From Streptomyces alboflavus (lineage in GTDB: Bacteria > Actinomycetota > Actinomycetes > Streptomycetales > Streptomycetaceae): a stretch of 64,000 nucleotides of DNA. Where the stretch lies: the NCBI RefSeq assembly GCF_000716675.1, contig NZ_JNXT01000004.1, positions 62,001 through 126,000 of the forward strand, read 5' to 3'. Positions 42,502 to 50,277 of the stretch are shown in pieces (position 1 is the stretch's first letter; the number at the start of each line of letters is the position of its first letter). The notes beneath the pieces were generated by a model, which searched no databases, was not told where the DNA came from, and was given only the letters and a program-made list of their open reading frames with translations. Made by a program: the position numbers and the translations under genes.

Positions 42502-44511
42502 ATGGGGCGACCGGAAACGCCTCTGGATCCCGGCGCGGGGCCGGTGCAGGAGTTCGCGTACGCGTTGCGGAAGTTGCGCCAGGAGGCCGACAGCCCCACG
42601 TACCGGCAGATGGCACGGAGCGCGCGCTACTCGGTGACGGCCCTCTCACAGGCGGCCGCCGGCACTGCCCTGCCCTCCCTCGCCGTCACGCTGGCCTATG
42701 TCCGCGCCTGCGGCGGGAACGTGCCGCAGTGGGAGGGCCGGTGGAAACAGGCCCACGCGGCGACGGCGCTCGCGGAGCCGCGCGACGACAGGACGCAGCC
42801 GCCCTACCAGGGCCTGGCCCGGTTCGAGCCGGACGACCACGACCGGTTCTTCGGGCGCGACACCCTGGTGGACGTCGCACGGACCCTGGTGGGTGAGCAC
42901 CGGTTCACGGCGGTGCTCGGCCCTTCCGGCAGCGGCAAGTCCTCACTCCTGCGCGCCGGACTGATCCCCGCGCTGCGGGCTCGGACGGACGGCCTGGCGG
43001 CGATCCGGATCCTCACCCCCGGCGAACACCCCTTGCGCACCCACGGCCCGGCCCTAGACCCCGCCGACGGCGACGCGGACACCGTCGTCCTCGTCGACCA
43101 GTTCGAGGAAGTCTTCACCCTCTGCCACGACCCGGCAGAACGCGCCGCCTTCATCGACCGACTGCTCGCCGCCCGCGAACCGGCAGGCAGGCTGCGCGTC
43201 GTGATCGCCGTCCGCGCCGACTTCTACGGCCGCTGCGCCGAACACCGCGCCCTTGCCGACGCCCTCACCGCCTCCAGCCTCCTGGTCGGCCCGATGAGCG
43301 AGACGGAACTGCGCGAAGCCGTCGTCCAACCGGCCAGAGCCGCAGGCCTGATCGTCGAGCGCGACCTGACCACCCGGCTGATCAGCGAGACCAAGGACGA
43401 ACCGGGCGGACTGCCGCTGCTGTCCCACGTGCTCCTGGAGACCTGGCGCCGCAGCCGCGGCCGCACCCTGACCGTGGCAGCGTACGAGGCAGCGGGCGGC
43501 CTGCACGGAGCGATCGCCCAGACCGCCGAGACCGTCCACACCCAACTCACCGACACACAGGCGGACCTGGCCCGGCTGCTCCTGCTCCGCCTCATCGCCC
43601 CCGGCGAGGGCGCCCCGGACACCCGCCGCCCCGTGCCCCGTTCCGAGCTCGACCTCGCCGAGGACACCGGAGACGTCGACCAGGTCCTGGACCGGCTGGC
43701 CCGCGCCCGCCTGATCACGCTCGACGACGACACCGTGGACCTCGCCCACGAAGCCCTCATCCCCGCCTGGCCCCGCCTCCGCGGCTGGATAGACGCCGAC
43801 CGGGAACGGCTGCTCGTGCACAGGCGACTCACCGAGGCAGCGCACACCTGGGCCCAGCTCCATCACCACCGCGACGCACTGTGGCGGGGCCCTCGCCTGA
43901 CTGCCGCCGAGGAACACTGGACCACCCCGTCCCAGCAACAGTCCCTGACCTCCCTGGAAAGAGACTTCCTGCGCGCCGGCACAGCGGCCCGCCGCCGTGC
44001 CCGCAGACTCCGGCGCGTCCTGGTCGCCGTGGTGTCGGTCCTGGCCGTACTCGCATCGCTGGCCGGCGGCCTGGCCCTGCAACAACACCGCACCGCGGAG
44101 CGGCAGTACGAGGAGCAAGAGGGCCGCAAGGCCGCCATGGCCGCGGTCAGCCTCATGGCGTCCCCTTCCGGGCGAGACCGCGTCCTGGGGATCAAGCTCA
44201 GCGTCGCCGCCTGGCGCATCGCGTCGGTGGAGGAGACCAGAGCCGTACTCAGCCAGGCACGGTACATCCACTACACGTCCGAGCGGCTGTCCTTCCCCCG
44301 CGATCCGGTCACCGTCGACCCCGAGGAAGGAGAGGAACTCCGTCGCACCCTCTTCAAGGGACGCCAGACCTTCAAGATCTTCCTCGCGGACGACTACGAC
44401 GGAGGCAAGGGGTTCACCGGCATGGCCGACGCTCTCTGCGCCTACTTCGGTGGCCCTTCTCGCCAGGAGTGGAACTCGATACTGCGTGCTCCTTATCGGG
44501 ACGTCTGCTGA
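42502..44511 (+). CDS. XRE-STAND NTPase (nSTAND1) lacking its WD40 propeller
   Basis: A 669-aa protein. Residues about 13-75 are the helix-turn-helix-like domain (FAYALRKLRQEADSPTYRQM, then YSVTALSQAAAGTALPSL). Residues 115-500 are a STAND NTPase: FFGRDTL, Walker A GPSGSGKSS (140-148), Walker B VVLVDQFEE (about 195), DLAHEALIPAWPRLRGWI at the module end. A membrane helix follows (about 506-527). Full-length relatives continue into a WD40 beta-propeller; here only about 110 residues remain after the helix, ending CAYFGGPSRQEWNSILRAPYRDVC, which resembles the extreme C-terminus of the full-length proteins. So the propeller appears to be deleted in frame. STAND proteins act in signalling and phage defence. 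Confidence 0.85.
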   Translation: MGRPETPLDPGAGPVQEFAYALRKLRQEADSPTYRQMARSARYSVTALSQAAAGTALPSLAVTLAYVRACGGNVPQWEGRWKQAHAATALAEPRDDRTQPPYQGLARFEPDDHDRFFGRDTLVDVARTLVGEHRFTAVLGPSGSGKSSLLRAGLIPALRARTDGLAAIRILTPGEHPLRTHGPALDPADGDADTVVLVDQFEEVFTLCHDPAERAAFIDRLLAAREPAGRLRVVIAVRADFYGRCAEHRALADALTASSLLVGPMSETELREAVVQPARAAGLIVERDLTTRLISETKDEPGGLPLLSHVLLETWRRSRGRTLTVAAYEAAGGLHGAIAQTAETVHTQLTDTQADLARLLLLRLIAPGEGAPDTRRPVPRSELDLAEDTGDVDQVLDRLARARLITLDDDTVDLAHEALIPAWPRLRGWIDADRERLLVHRRLTEAAHTWAQLHHHRDALWRGPRLTAAEEHWTTPSQQQSLTSLERDFLRAGTAARRRARRLRRVLVAVVSVLAVLASLAGGLALQQHRTAERQYEEQEGRKAAMAAVSLMASPSGRDRVLGIKLSVAAWRIASVEETRAVLSQARYIHYTSERLSFPRDPVTVDPEEGEELRRTLFKGRQTFKIFLADDYDGGKGFTGMADALCAYFGGPSRQEWNSILRAPYRDVC

Positions 44512-44733
44512 CGCCGCCGTCCGCAGGGCACACCACGAGGTAGCCGTGGGAGTGCCATGACTCCGTACGGCGAGATCAGCAGGACGGCGCGCATGCCGTG
44601 TCGCCTGCGGACCGGCCTGGACATCGAAGCCGTACCCGATGGCGGCGGTCCCGCCGACCGTCAGGGCCGGGCGCGGGGAGACGCCTCGCCGGGGCTGGGA
44701 AGTTCCCCCGGTGGGGCGCCGCCGCCGTCGGGC
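44512..44733. other. Gap between the STAND gene and the SDR gene
   Basis: A 222-bp stretch after the STAND stop. A plus frame opening at 44557 (MTPYGEISRTAR) shows no family character and runs antisense into the SDR gene, so I do not call it a gene. No stem-loop or repeat stands out. Confidence 0.4.
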
Positions 44734-45480
44734 TCAGACCTGGTTCAGGCCGCCGTCGACGTACAGGCTCGAACCGGTGACGAAGCTGCTCTGCTCGGAG
44801 GCGAGGAAGACCACAGCCGCGGCGATCTCCTCCGGGCGGGCGAGTCGGCCCAGGGGAACTTGCGCCGCCAGGTGCTGCCGCAGGCCGGCCGCCTGTTCCG
44901 GGTCGGGAGCGAGCCCCGAGAGGCCAGGGGTGTCGGTCGGTCCCGGCGTGACGGCGTTGACCCGGATCCCGCGCCCCTTGAGTTCATTGGCCCAGGTCCG
45001 GGCGAAGGACCGGGTCGCGGCCTTGGACGCCGCGTACACGCCGAACGCCTCCTCGCCGGAGTCCACGCTGGTGGAGCCGTTCAGGATCACCGAGGCGCCG
45101 TCGTTGAGGAGAGGCAGCGCCTTCTGGACGGTGAAGAGTGTGCCCCGGACGTTGATCCCGAAGAGCGCGTCGAAGTGCTCCTCCGTGATCCGCTCGAGCG
45201 GGACGAACTCGGCCACGGAGGCGTTCGCGAACAGGACGTCCAGACCCTGCCCACGATCCCTGACCGCCTCGTAGAGCCGGTCCAGGTCGGCCAGGTCCGC
45301 GATGTCGCCGAGCACCGCGGTCGCCGACCCGATCGTCGCGACGGCCGCGTCGAGTTCCGTCCGACGTCGGCCGGTGATGAACACATGCGCACCCTCGGCC
45401 GCCAGTCGCACCGCGCCGGCCAGCCCGATCCCCGTGCTGCCCCCGGTGACGAGAGCGGTCTTTCCTTCCAGCAGTCCCAT
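44734..45480 (-). CDS. SDR-family oxidoreductase
   Basis: A 248-aa classical short-chain dehydrogenase: TGGSTGIG cofactor motif at residues 12-19, NAS in place of NAG at about 86-88, catalytic Ser136/138, Tyr149 and Lys153 (YAASK), and C-terminal PEEIAAAVVFLASEQSSFVTGSSLYVDGG. ATG 45480 is the start; codons upstream to 45648 are a shadow of the TetR gene and operators. Divergent from TetR (45575) with two palindromes between them, the common arrangement of TetR-controlled SDR genes. Substrate unknown. Confidence 0.92.
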   Translation of the reverse strand: MGLLEGKTALVTGGSTGIGLAGAVRLAAEGAHVFITGRRRTELDAAVATIGSATAVLGDIADLADLDRLYEAVRDRGQGLDVLFANASVAEFVPLERITEEHFDALFGINVRGTLFTVQKALPLLNDGASVILNGSTSVDSGEEAFGVYAASKAATRSFARTWANELKGRGIRVNAVTPGPTDTPGLSGLAPDPEQAAGLRQHLAAQVPLGRLARPEEIAAAVVFLASEQSSFVTGSSLYVDGGLNQV

Positions 45481-45498
45481 GGCGACAACCTCCCTCAA

Positions 45499-45522
45499 GT
45501 TCTGCATCGATCGATACAGAAC
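45499..45522. promoter_or_regulatory. TetR operator copy 1 (24-bp near-perfect palindrome)
   Basis: Arms GTTCTG and CAGAAC around an ATCGATCGAT core; only one base pair of 12 mismatches (C against A). It lies 19 bp upstream of the SDR start codon and shares its core with the second site at 45535-45558. Confidence 0.8.
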
Positions 45523-45534
45523 TCGACCGTAGCA

Positions 45535-45558
45535 CTTCCGCATCGATCGATGCGGAAG
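45535..45558. promoter_or_regulatory. TetR operator copy 2 (24-bp perfect palindrome)
   Basis: Arms CTTCCG and CGGAAG around GCATCGATCGATGC; all 12 base pairs match. The centre is 36 bp from that of the first site. It ends 16 bp before the GTG start of the TetR gene (45575), so bound protein would block both promoters. Confidence 0.85.
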
Positions 45559-45574
45559 AGGTAGCCTGTGGAGG

Positions 45575-46183
45575 GTGGGCACCGAACAGAGCCGATCCGT
45601 CGGCCGACCGCGGGGATTCGACACCGACGAAGCGCTCGAGCGCGCCATGCTCGTCTTCTGGGAGCACGGCTACGAGGGCGCCAGTCTGGCCACCCTCACG
45701 GAAGCGATGGGCATCTCCACCACCAGCATGTACGCGGCCTTCGGCGACAAGGAGGAGCTCTTCCGCAAAGCCCTGGGGCGCTACAGCGAAGGCCCGAGCG
45801 CGTACCTGGACCGCGCACTGGGCGAACCGACCGCCCTCGGCGTGGCCACCGCGATCCTGACCGGCGCCATCCGGACCACCACGAGCCCGGCCCGCCCCCA
45901 AGGCTGTATGGGCGTCCAGAGCGCCCTGGCCGCCGGCGACTCCGGACAGACAGTCCGTGACCTCCTCACCTCCTGGCGGAACAACGGCTGCTCCCGCCTG
46001 CACCGGCGTTTCCAGCAAGCCGTCGACGACGGCGACCTGCCTCCACAGGCGGACGCGGCGCTCCTGGCCCGCTACGTCACCACCCTGGCCTTCGGCATCG
46101 CCGTGCAGGCCGCGAGCGGCGTCAGCCGTGAAGAACTCCAGGCGATGGCCGACGCCGCGCTGCGCAACTGGCCGCTCTGCTGA
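45575..46183 (+). CDS. TetR/AcrR-family transcriptional regulator
   Basis: A 202-aa repressor with the N-terminus GRPRGFDTDEALERAMLVFWEHGYEGASLATLTEAM, then GISTTSMYAAFGDKEELF. The C-terminal domain contains GCMGVQSALAAGDSGQTVRDLL and a closing ALLARYVTTLAFGIAVQAASGVSREEL. Start GTG 45575 with GGAGG seven bases upstream. It is divergent from the SDR gene with the two ATCGATCGAT palindromes between, which strongly suggests autoregulation and control of the SDR. A Cys in GCMG, common in the AcuR-like group, may be redox relevant (inference). Confidence 0.93.
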   Translation: MGTEQSRSVGRPRGFDTDEALERAMLVFWEHGYEGASLATLTEAMGISTTSMYAAFGDKEELFRKALGRYSEGPSAYLDRALGEPTALGVATAILTGAIRTTTSPARPQGCMGVQSALAAGDSGQTVRDLLTSWRNNGCSRLHRRFQQAVDDGDLPPQADAALLARYVTTLAFGIAVQAASGVSREELQAMADAALRNWPLC

Positions 46184-46469
46184 GAACCGCCGGGCATCGG
46201 CGACGGGACACCCCCACCCCCACAGCCGACGTCTGCCGGGTGCCGGTCAGCCCGGCCGCGCATCGCGGCACAGCCCTGCGCCTTCACCAGGAACCGCCTC
46301 CGGTCGATGTGGCGTCCGCCACCGCGACAGCAGCACCGTGTTCACCGCCATCGGGATCTGGCCGCTTGTCACCGGTCGTTGAGCCCGTTCCTCGGACCGT
46401 GCGCTTCCACCGTCGCCGTCTTCGACGGCCCGCAGGCCTGCCGCACAGGCCGACCGCTGCTGCTTCTGC
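46184..46469. other. Gene-free region after the TetR gene
   Basis: A 286-bp stretch between the TetR stop and the hydrolase fragment. It has no credible coding frame; possible decayed coding sequence on the minus strand (MAVNTVLLSRWRTP) cannot be matched to a family. It probably belongs to the same rearranged scar as the fragments to its right. Confidence 0.4.
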
Positions 46470-46783
46470 CCGGCCGAGCCCCGGCACGTCATGTCCTTGG
46501 CGGGGAGCCTCCCCGTCGCCAGATAGAACGTCGCGGCCCTGTCCGCGCAGCGATTGCCGTCGGGAGCGTAGAGGACGCCGTGTCCTCGCCGCCTGCGACG
46601 GTCAGCATCCGGGAGCCGCACAGGGCCCGGTGCATGGCCCGGGCGGCGAAGAGGGGTGTCTGGGAGTCCCACTCGTTCTGTGCGATCAGCGCGCCGGCCT
46701 TGTTGTCGATCCTGGCCTGCGGCTCGCTGCCCCGCTCCAAGAAGGCACAGGGGCTGAGGGCGGCCGCGAAGTCGCCGCAGAGT
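46470..46783 (-). pseudogene. C-terminal fragment of a TAP-like alpha/beta hydrolase, frameshifted
   Basis: Minus-strand frames show the C-terminus of a tripeptidyl-aminopeptidase-like (S33) hydrolase. The first frame gives CGDFAAALSPCAFLERGSEP, then ALIAQNEWDSQTPLFAARAM, then HRALCGSRMLTVAGGE. The second frame continues GHGVLYAPDGNRCADRAATF and YLATGRLPAKDMTC. The switch lies at about 46582-46590, where GGCGAGGACAC seems to have lost one G (expected GEGHGVL). The N-terminal two thirds, including the nucleophile serine, are missing; the fragment ends at the LuxR remnant. Confidence 0.7.
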
Positions 46784-46907
46784 AAGCCTGGAGACGGTGA
46801 AGACGCGCGTCGGGAACGTGCTGACCAAGCTCGGCGCACAGAACCGGACGCACACGGTGGTGATCGCGTACGAAACCGGTCTTGTCGTGCCCGAGGTCAC
46901 GGGCTGA
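46782..46907 (+). pseudogene. C-terminal fragment of a NarL/LuxR response regulator
   Basis: Forty-one codons plus TGA read VSLETVKTRVGNVLTKLGAQ, continuing NRTHTVVIAYETGLVVPEVTG. This is the second half of the LuxR helix-turn-helix including the recognition helix. The receiver domain and the first half of the DNA-binding domain are absent; the sequence begins abruptly at the hydrolase fragment, on the opposite strand. It is a deletion or rearrangement scar and cannot make a working protein. Confidence 0.75.
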
Positions 46908-47021
46908 CGCGACATCAGGTGGTCTGCCCCCGGCCTGCCGGTGCCTCTGGACCAGCCTCGCGGGCGCCCACCGCGCGACAGGTGTCCCCCTGGAGCCCGC
47001 TCCATCCTGCACAATCCCGGC

Positions 47022-47750
47022 ATGAAGACTGCTGAGCACACGGAACTCCTTGAGCGCGAAGGCACATTGCTGGCGGACGCGGCGCGGGAGGCGGGCCTGG
47101 ACGCGCCCGTGCCGACCTGTCCCGACTGGCGGGTTCGCGACCTGCTGCGGCACACCGGCGCGGTGCACCGCTGGGCCACCCGGTTCGTCGCGGAGGCGCT
47201 GCCCGGTTTCGAGCCGTGGCAGGAGCGGCTCGACCTGGACGGCGACGCCCTCCTTGACTGGTTCCGGGAGGGGCATGCCCGGCTGGTCGCCGCGCTGCGG
47301 GAAGCGCCCGCCGACCTGGAGTGCTGGACGTTCCTGCCCGCGCCGTCGCCGCTCGCCTTCTGGGCACGGCGGCAGGCCAACGAGACGGCCGTGCACCGGA
47401 TCGACGCGGAGTCGGCGCGCGGCGGTGCGCTGTCGGCGCTGGACGCGCGGTTCGCGGCGGACGGGATCGACGAGTTGCTGCGCGGGTTCCACGGGCGCGC
47501 GAAGAGCCGGATGCGGACGGCCGAGCCGCGCGTGCTGCGGGTGCGGACGACGGACGCGGAGGGGACGTGGACGGTACGCCTGTCCGCCGACGTCGCCGTC
47601 ACCGAGCAGGGGGAGACGGCGCCGGCCGACTGCGAGGTGTCGGGCGCGGCCGCGGACCTCTATCTGGCCCTGTGGAACCGGCGGTCGTTCCCCGAGGTGT
47701 CGGGGGACGCGGACCTCGCGGCGCTGTGGAGCGAGAAGTCGGGCGTCTGA
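47022..47750 (+). CDS. Maleylpyruvate isomerase family mycothiol-dependent enzyme
   Basis: A 242-aa DinB-fold protein. CPDWRVRDLLRHTGAVHRWATRFV and RRQANETAVHRIDAESA supply the metal histidines; the C-terminal MDMPI domain contains FHGRAKSR, TWTVRLSADVAVTE and ADCEVSGAAADLYLALWNRR. Its closest relatives by pattern differ from the paralogue at 41369, so this is not a recent duplicate. ATG 47022 begins the domain; upstream codons from 46941 are in the spacer after the LuxR scar. It converges with the MarR gene, 61 bp apart. Confidence 0.9.
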   Translation: MKTAEHTELLEREGTLLADAAREAGLDAPVPTCPDWRVRDLLRHTGAVHRWATRFVAEALPGFEPWQERLDLDGDALLDWFREGHARLVAALREAPADLECWTFLPAPSPLAFWARRQANETAVHRIDAESARGGALSALDARFAADGIDELLRGFHGRAKSRMRTAEPRVLRVRTTDAEGTWTVRLSADVAVTEQGETAPADCEVSGAAADLYLALWNRRSFPEVSGDADLAALWSEKSGV

Positions 47751-47811
47751 GGCACCGGCCCGACGGCGCGCGCCCGGGCGTGACGTCGGGCATCGACGCC
47801 CCGGGCAGGCG

Positions 47812-48234
47812 TCAGGCGCCCGCCCCCGGAAGCATCCGGGCGAGGACCGCCCGCTGCACCGGCCGTGCCTCGGCGTGCACCGTGCGCCCCTTGTCGGTGA
47901 GGCAGACCCGGACGCCGCGGCGGTCCTCGTTGCACATGCCGCGCTCCACCAGGCCGTCCTTCTCCAGGCGGCCGATGAGGCGGGACAGCGCGCTCTGGCT
48001 GAGGTGCACGTGGCAGGCGATCTCCTGGACGCGGAAGGCGTCGTCGCCGTCCTCCGCGAGGCCCGTGGCGAGCACGTCGAGCACCTCGAAGTCGCTCGCG
48101 CCCAGGCCGTGCTGATGCAGCTCGCGGTCCAGCTCGCACTGGGTGCTCGCATGCACCGCGAGGATCTCCCGCCACTGCTTCACGAGCCGCTGCTCGGCGT
48201 CAGTCGCCGCCGGCCCGGCCTTGGTCGCCGCCAT
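47812..48234 (-). CDS. MarR-family transcriptional regulator
   Basis: A 140-aa winged-helix regulator: helix 1 VKQWREILAVHASTQCELDRELHQHGLG, recognition region CHVHLSQSALSRLIGRLEKDGLVER, wing CNEDRRGVRVCLTDKGRTVHAEA. Three cysteines (CELDREL, ACHVH, CNEDRR, VCLT) could make it redox responsive, which is inference. It is divergent from the MFS exporter gene (48322) with a long A/T-rich palindrome between, the standard layout of a MarR-controlled efflux pump. Confidence 0.92.
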   Translation of the reverse strand: MAATKAGPAATDAEQRLVKQWREILAVHASTQCELDRELHQHGLGASDFEVLDVLATGLAEDGDDAFRVQEIACHVHLSQSALSRLIGRLEKDGLVERGMCNEDRRGVRVCLTDKGRTVHAEARPVQRAVLARMLPGAGA

Positions 48235-48280
48235 GTACGCACGGTAGCAGGAACGGGACCTTTATTGCACATGAATTAAA

Positions 48281-48305
48281 TGCACTTGCATTGAATGCAT
48301 GTGCA
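48281..48305. promoter_or_regulatory. Candidate MarR operator, 25-bp near-perfect palindrome
   Basis: TGCAC-T-TGCATT-G-AATGCA-T-GTGCA: every pair matches apart from the two symmetric T positions and the central base. A further TGCACATGAATT lies just upstream (48277 region inward from 48267). It sits in the 87-bp spacer between MarR (start 48234) and MFS (start 48322), 17 bp before the MFS ATG. Confidence 0.75.
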
Positions 48306-48321
48306 TGCGAGCCTCCTCGTC

Positions 48322-50277
48322 ATGACTTCTCCGCTCCCCTCCGGCTCCACCGGCCGCACCGGCCAGGCCGGCCCCGCAGGCTCCGCCTCCCCGTCCCAGG
48401 AGCGCTGGACCCCGCGTCTGTGGGGCACGCTGCTCGTGCTGTGCGCAGCGATGTTCCTGGACGCGCTCGACGTCTCGATGGTCGGCGTCGCCCTGCCCTC
48501 CATCGGTTCCGAACTCGACCTGTCCACCTCGTCCCTGCAGTGGGTGGTCAGCGGCTACATCCTGGGCTACGGCGGTCTGCTGCTGCTCGGCGGACGCGCG
48601 GCCGACCTGCTCGGCCGCCGCGAGGTGTTCCTGATCGCGCTCGGCGTCTTCGCCCTGACCTCCGTGCTCGGCGGGCTCGTCGACTCCGGTCCGCTGCTCA
48701 TCGCGAGCCGCTTCGTGAAGGGCCTGAGCGCCGCGTTCACCGCACCCGCGGGCCTGTCGATCATCACCACGACGTTCGCCGAGGGCCCGGTCCGCAACCG
48801 CGCCCTGTCCATCTACACCACCTGCGCCGCCACCGGCTTCTCCCTCGGCCTGGTCCTGTCCGGGGTGCTCACGGAGGTCAGCTGGCGGCTCACCATGCTG
48901 CTGCCCGCGCCCATCGCCGTGATCGCGCTCATCGCCGGTCTCAAGCTCATCCCGCGCTCGGCGCGCGAGGAGAAGCGCGGCGGCTACGACGTGCCGGGCG
49001 CCGTCACCGGCACGGCGTCGATGCTGCTGCTCGTCTTCACCGTCGTGCAGGCCCCCGAGGTCGGCTGGGCCTCCGCGCGCACGCTGCTCTCGTTCCTCGC
49101 GGTCGCCGTCCTGCTCGCCGTCTTCGTCCGCATCGAGCTGCGCACCCCCAACCCGCTCATCCGCCTCGGCGTGCTGCGCTCCGGGCCGCAGATCCGGGCC
49201 CAGCTCGGCGCGGTGACGTTCTTCGGCGGGTACGTGTCGTTCCAGTTCATCGCCACCCAGTACCTCCAGTCGCTGCTCGGCTGGTCGGCCCTGGAGACGG
49301 CGCTCGCGTTCCTGCCCGCCGGCGTGATCGTGGCACTGTCCGCCACGAAGATCGCCGGTGTCATCGACCGGTTCGGCACCACCCGCGTCATCGTGACGGG
49401 CTTCGCGCTGCTCGTGGCGTCGTACGGACTGTTCCTGCGCATCGACCTGACGCCCACGTACGTCGCGGTCATCCTGCCGTCAATGGTGCTGCTCGGCATC
49501 GCGTGCGCGCTGGTCTTCCCCTCGCTCAACATCCAGGCCACCAACGGCGTCGACGACCACGAGCAGGGCATGGTCTCCGGCCTGCTCAACACCTCGATCC
49601 AGGTCGGCGGCGCGGTGATCCTCGCGATCACCACCGCGGTGATCACGGCGTCCGACGGCGGCTCCGCCGAGGGCAGCGCCTCACCGCAGGCCGTCCTCGA
49701 CAGCTACCGGCCCGGACTCGTCCTCGTGACGCTGTTCGCGCTCGCGGGCCTGCTCATCAACCTCACCGGGCTGCGGGCACGGCGCAAGCAGCAGACCGTC
49801 GTCGTCGCCAAGTCGCCGGCCGCGGCCCCGTCCCGGGAGAACGCGGACGAGCGTGGCCGTGGGCGACTGAGGAGCGCCGGTTCGCCCTTCGGGCGTGAAC
49901 GGCCCGGCGTGGATCCCACGCCGGGCCGTCCGCCGTCTCCCGGACGCCCGGAGATTTCCTTGCCTACCGGGCATTCGACTGTGAGACTCCCCGTACGGGA
50001 CGATCTGCGGGGGAACGGAAATCATGGACGAGGCAGTGGGCCAGGGGCGGCGCAGCCAGGCAGAGCGGGACGCCGTCACGGTCGAGATCGGGTACGCGCT
50101 CGCGAGCGCGACGGCCGTGGCGCTCGCCATCATCGGCGTCGTCGTGGCCGGTCCCGCGATCGCGTTCAGCCTGTCGGAGTCCACCGAGCGCGCCCTCCTC
50201 GGCGTGGGCGGCTCGCTGGCGGCGACCGCGTTCGTGGCGCGGCTTGTCACGGTGCTGTGGCGCTTCACCACGCGTGA
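48322..50277 (+). CDS. MFS transporter, DHA2 (EmrB/QacA) type, with aberrant C-terminal extension
   Basis: The first about 500 residues are a 14-helix drug exporter: LWGTLLVLCAAMFLDALDVSMVGVALPSIGSEL, LQWVVSGYILGYGGLLLLGGRAADLLGRR (motif A), ATGFSLGLVLSGVLTEVSWR (motif C), ending LRARRKQQTVVV. The frame then continues for about 150 Arg/Gly/Pro-rich residues without family or codon character, passes through a 14-bp stem-loop (49899-49929), and overlaps the next gene by 254 bp before TGA at 50277. The real stop seems lost, probably by a frameshift near 49830-49870, where TGA at 49868 lies in the next frame. Likely controlled by the divergent MarR. Confidence 0.8.
   Translation: MTSPLPSGSTGRTGQAGPAGSASPSQERWTPRLWGTLLVLCAAMFLDALDVSMVGVALPSIGSELDLSTSSLQWVVSGYILGYGGLLLLGGRAADLLGRREVFLIALGVFALTSVLGGLVDSGPLLIASRFVKGLSAAFTAPAGLSIITTTFAEGPVRNRALSIYTTCAATGFSLGLVLSGVLTEVSWRLTMLLPAPIAVIALIAGLKLIPRSAREEKRGGYDVPGAVTGTASMLLLVFTVVQAPEVGWASARTLLSFLAVAVLLAVFVRIELRTPNPLIRLGVLRSGPQIRAQLGAVTFFGGYVSFQFIATQYLQSLLGWSALETALAFLPAGVIVALSATKIAGVIDRFGTTRVIVTGFALLVASYGLFLRIDLTPTYVAVILPSMVLLGIACALVFPSLNIQATNGVDDHEQGMVSGLLNTSIQVGGAVILAITTAVITASDGGSAEGSASPQAVLDSYRPGLVLVTLFALAGLLINLTGLRARRKQQTVVVAKSPAAAPSRENADERGRGRLRSAGSPFGRERPGVDPTPGRPPSPGRPEISLPTGHSTVRLPVRDDLRGNGNHGRGSGPGAAQPGRAGRRHGRDRVRARERDGRGARHHRRRRGRSRDRVQPVGVHRARPPRRGRLAGGDRVRGAACHGAVALHHA
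49899..49929 (+). terminator. Strong stem-loop, likely terminator of the MFS gene
   Basis: A perfect 14-bp inverted repeat (ACGGCCCGGCGTGG and its complement) with a 3-nt loop ATC; no T-run follows, as usual for Streptomyces. It lies inside the over-long MFS frame but upstream of the next gene, which is where the terminator of a normal-length MFS gene would be. Confidence 0.75.

Noticed and set aside
46788..46907. A complete small DNA-binding protein
   Set aside because: The frame lacks a start codon with a ribosome site and contains only the second half of a LuxR domain, so it is a fragment.
41369..47750. Recent transposon or integrative element
   Set aside because: No transposase, integrase, terminal inverted repeats or tRNA attachment site could be found; the damage is better explained by local deletion.
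50024..50277. Genuine long C-terminal domain of the MFS protein overlapping the next gene
   Set aside because: The extension is Arg/Gly/Pro-rich with codon use typical of a wrong frame, while the overlapping 109-aa frame has normal codon use, two helices and a ribosome site.
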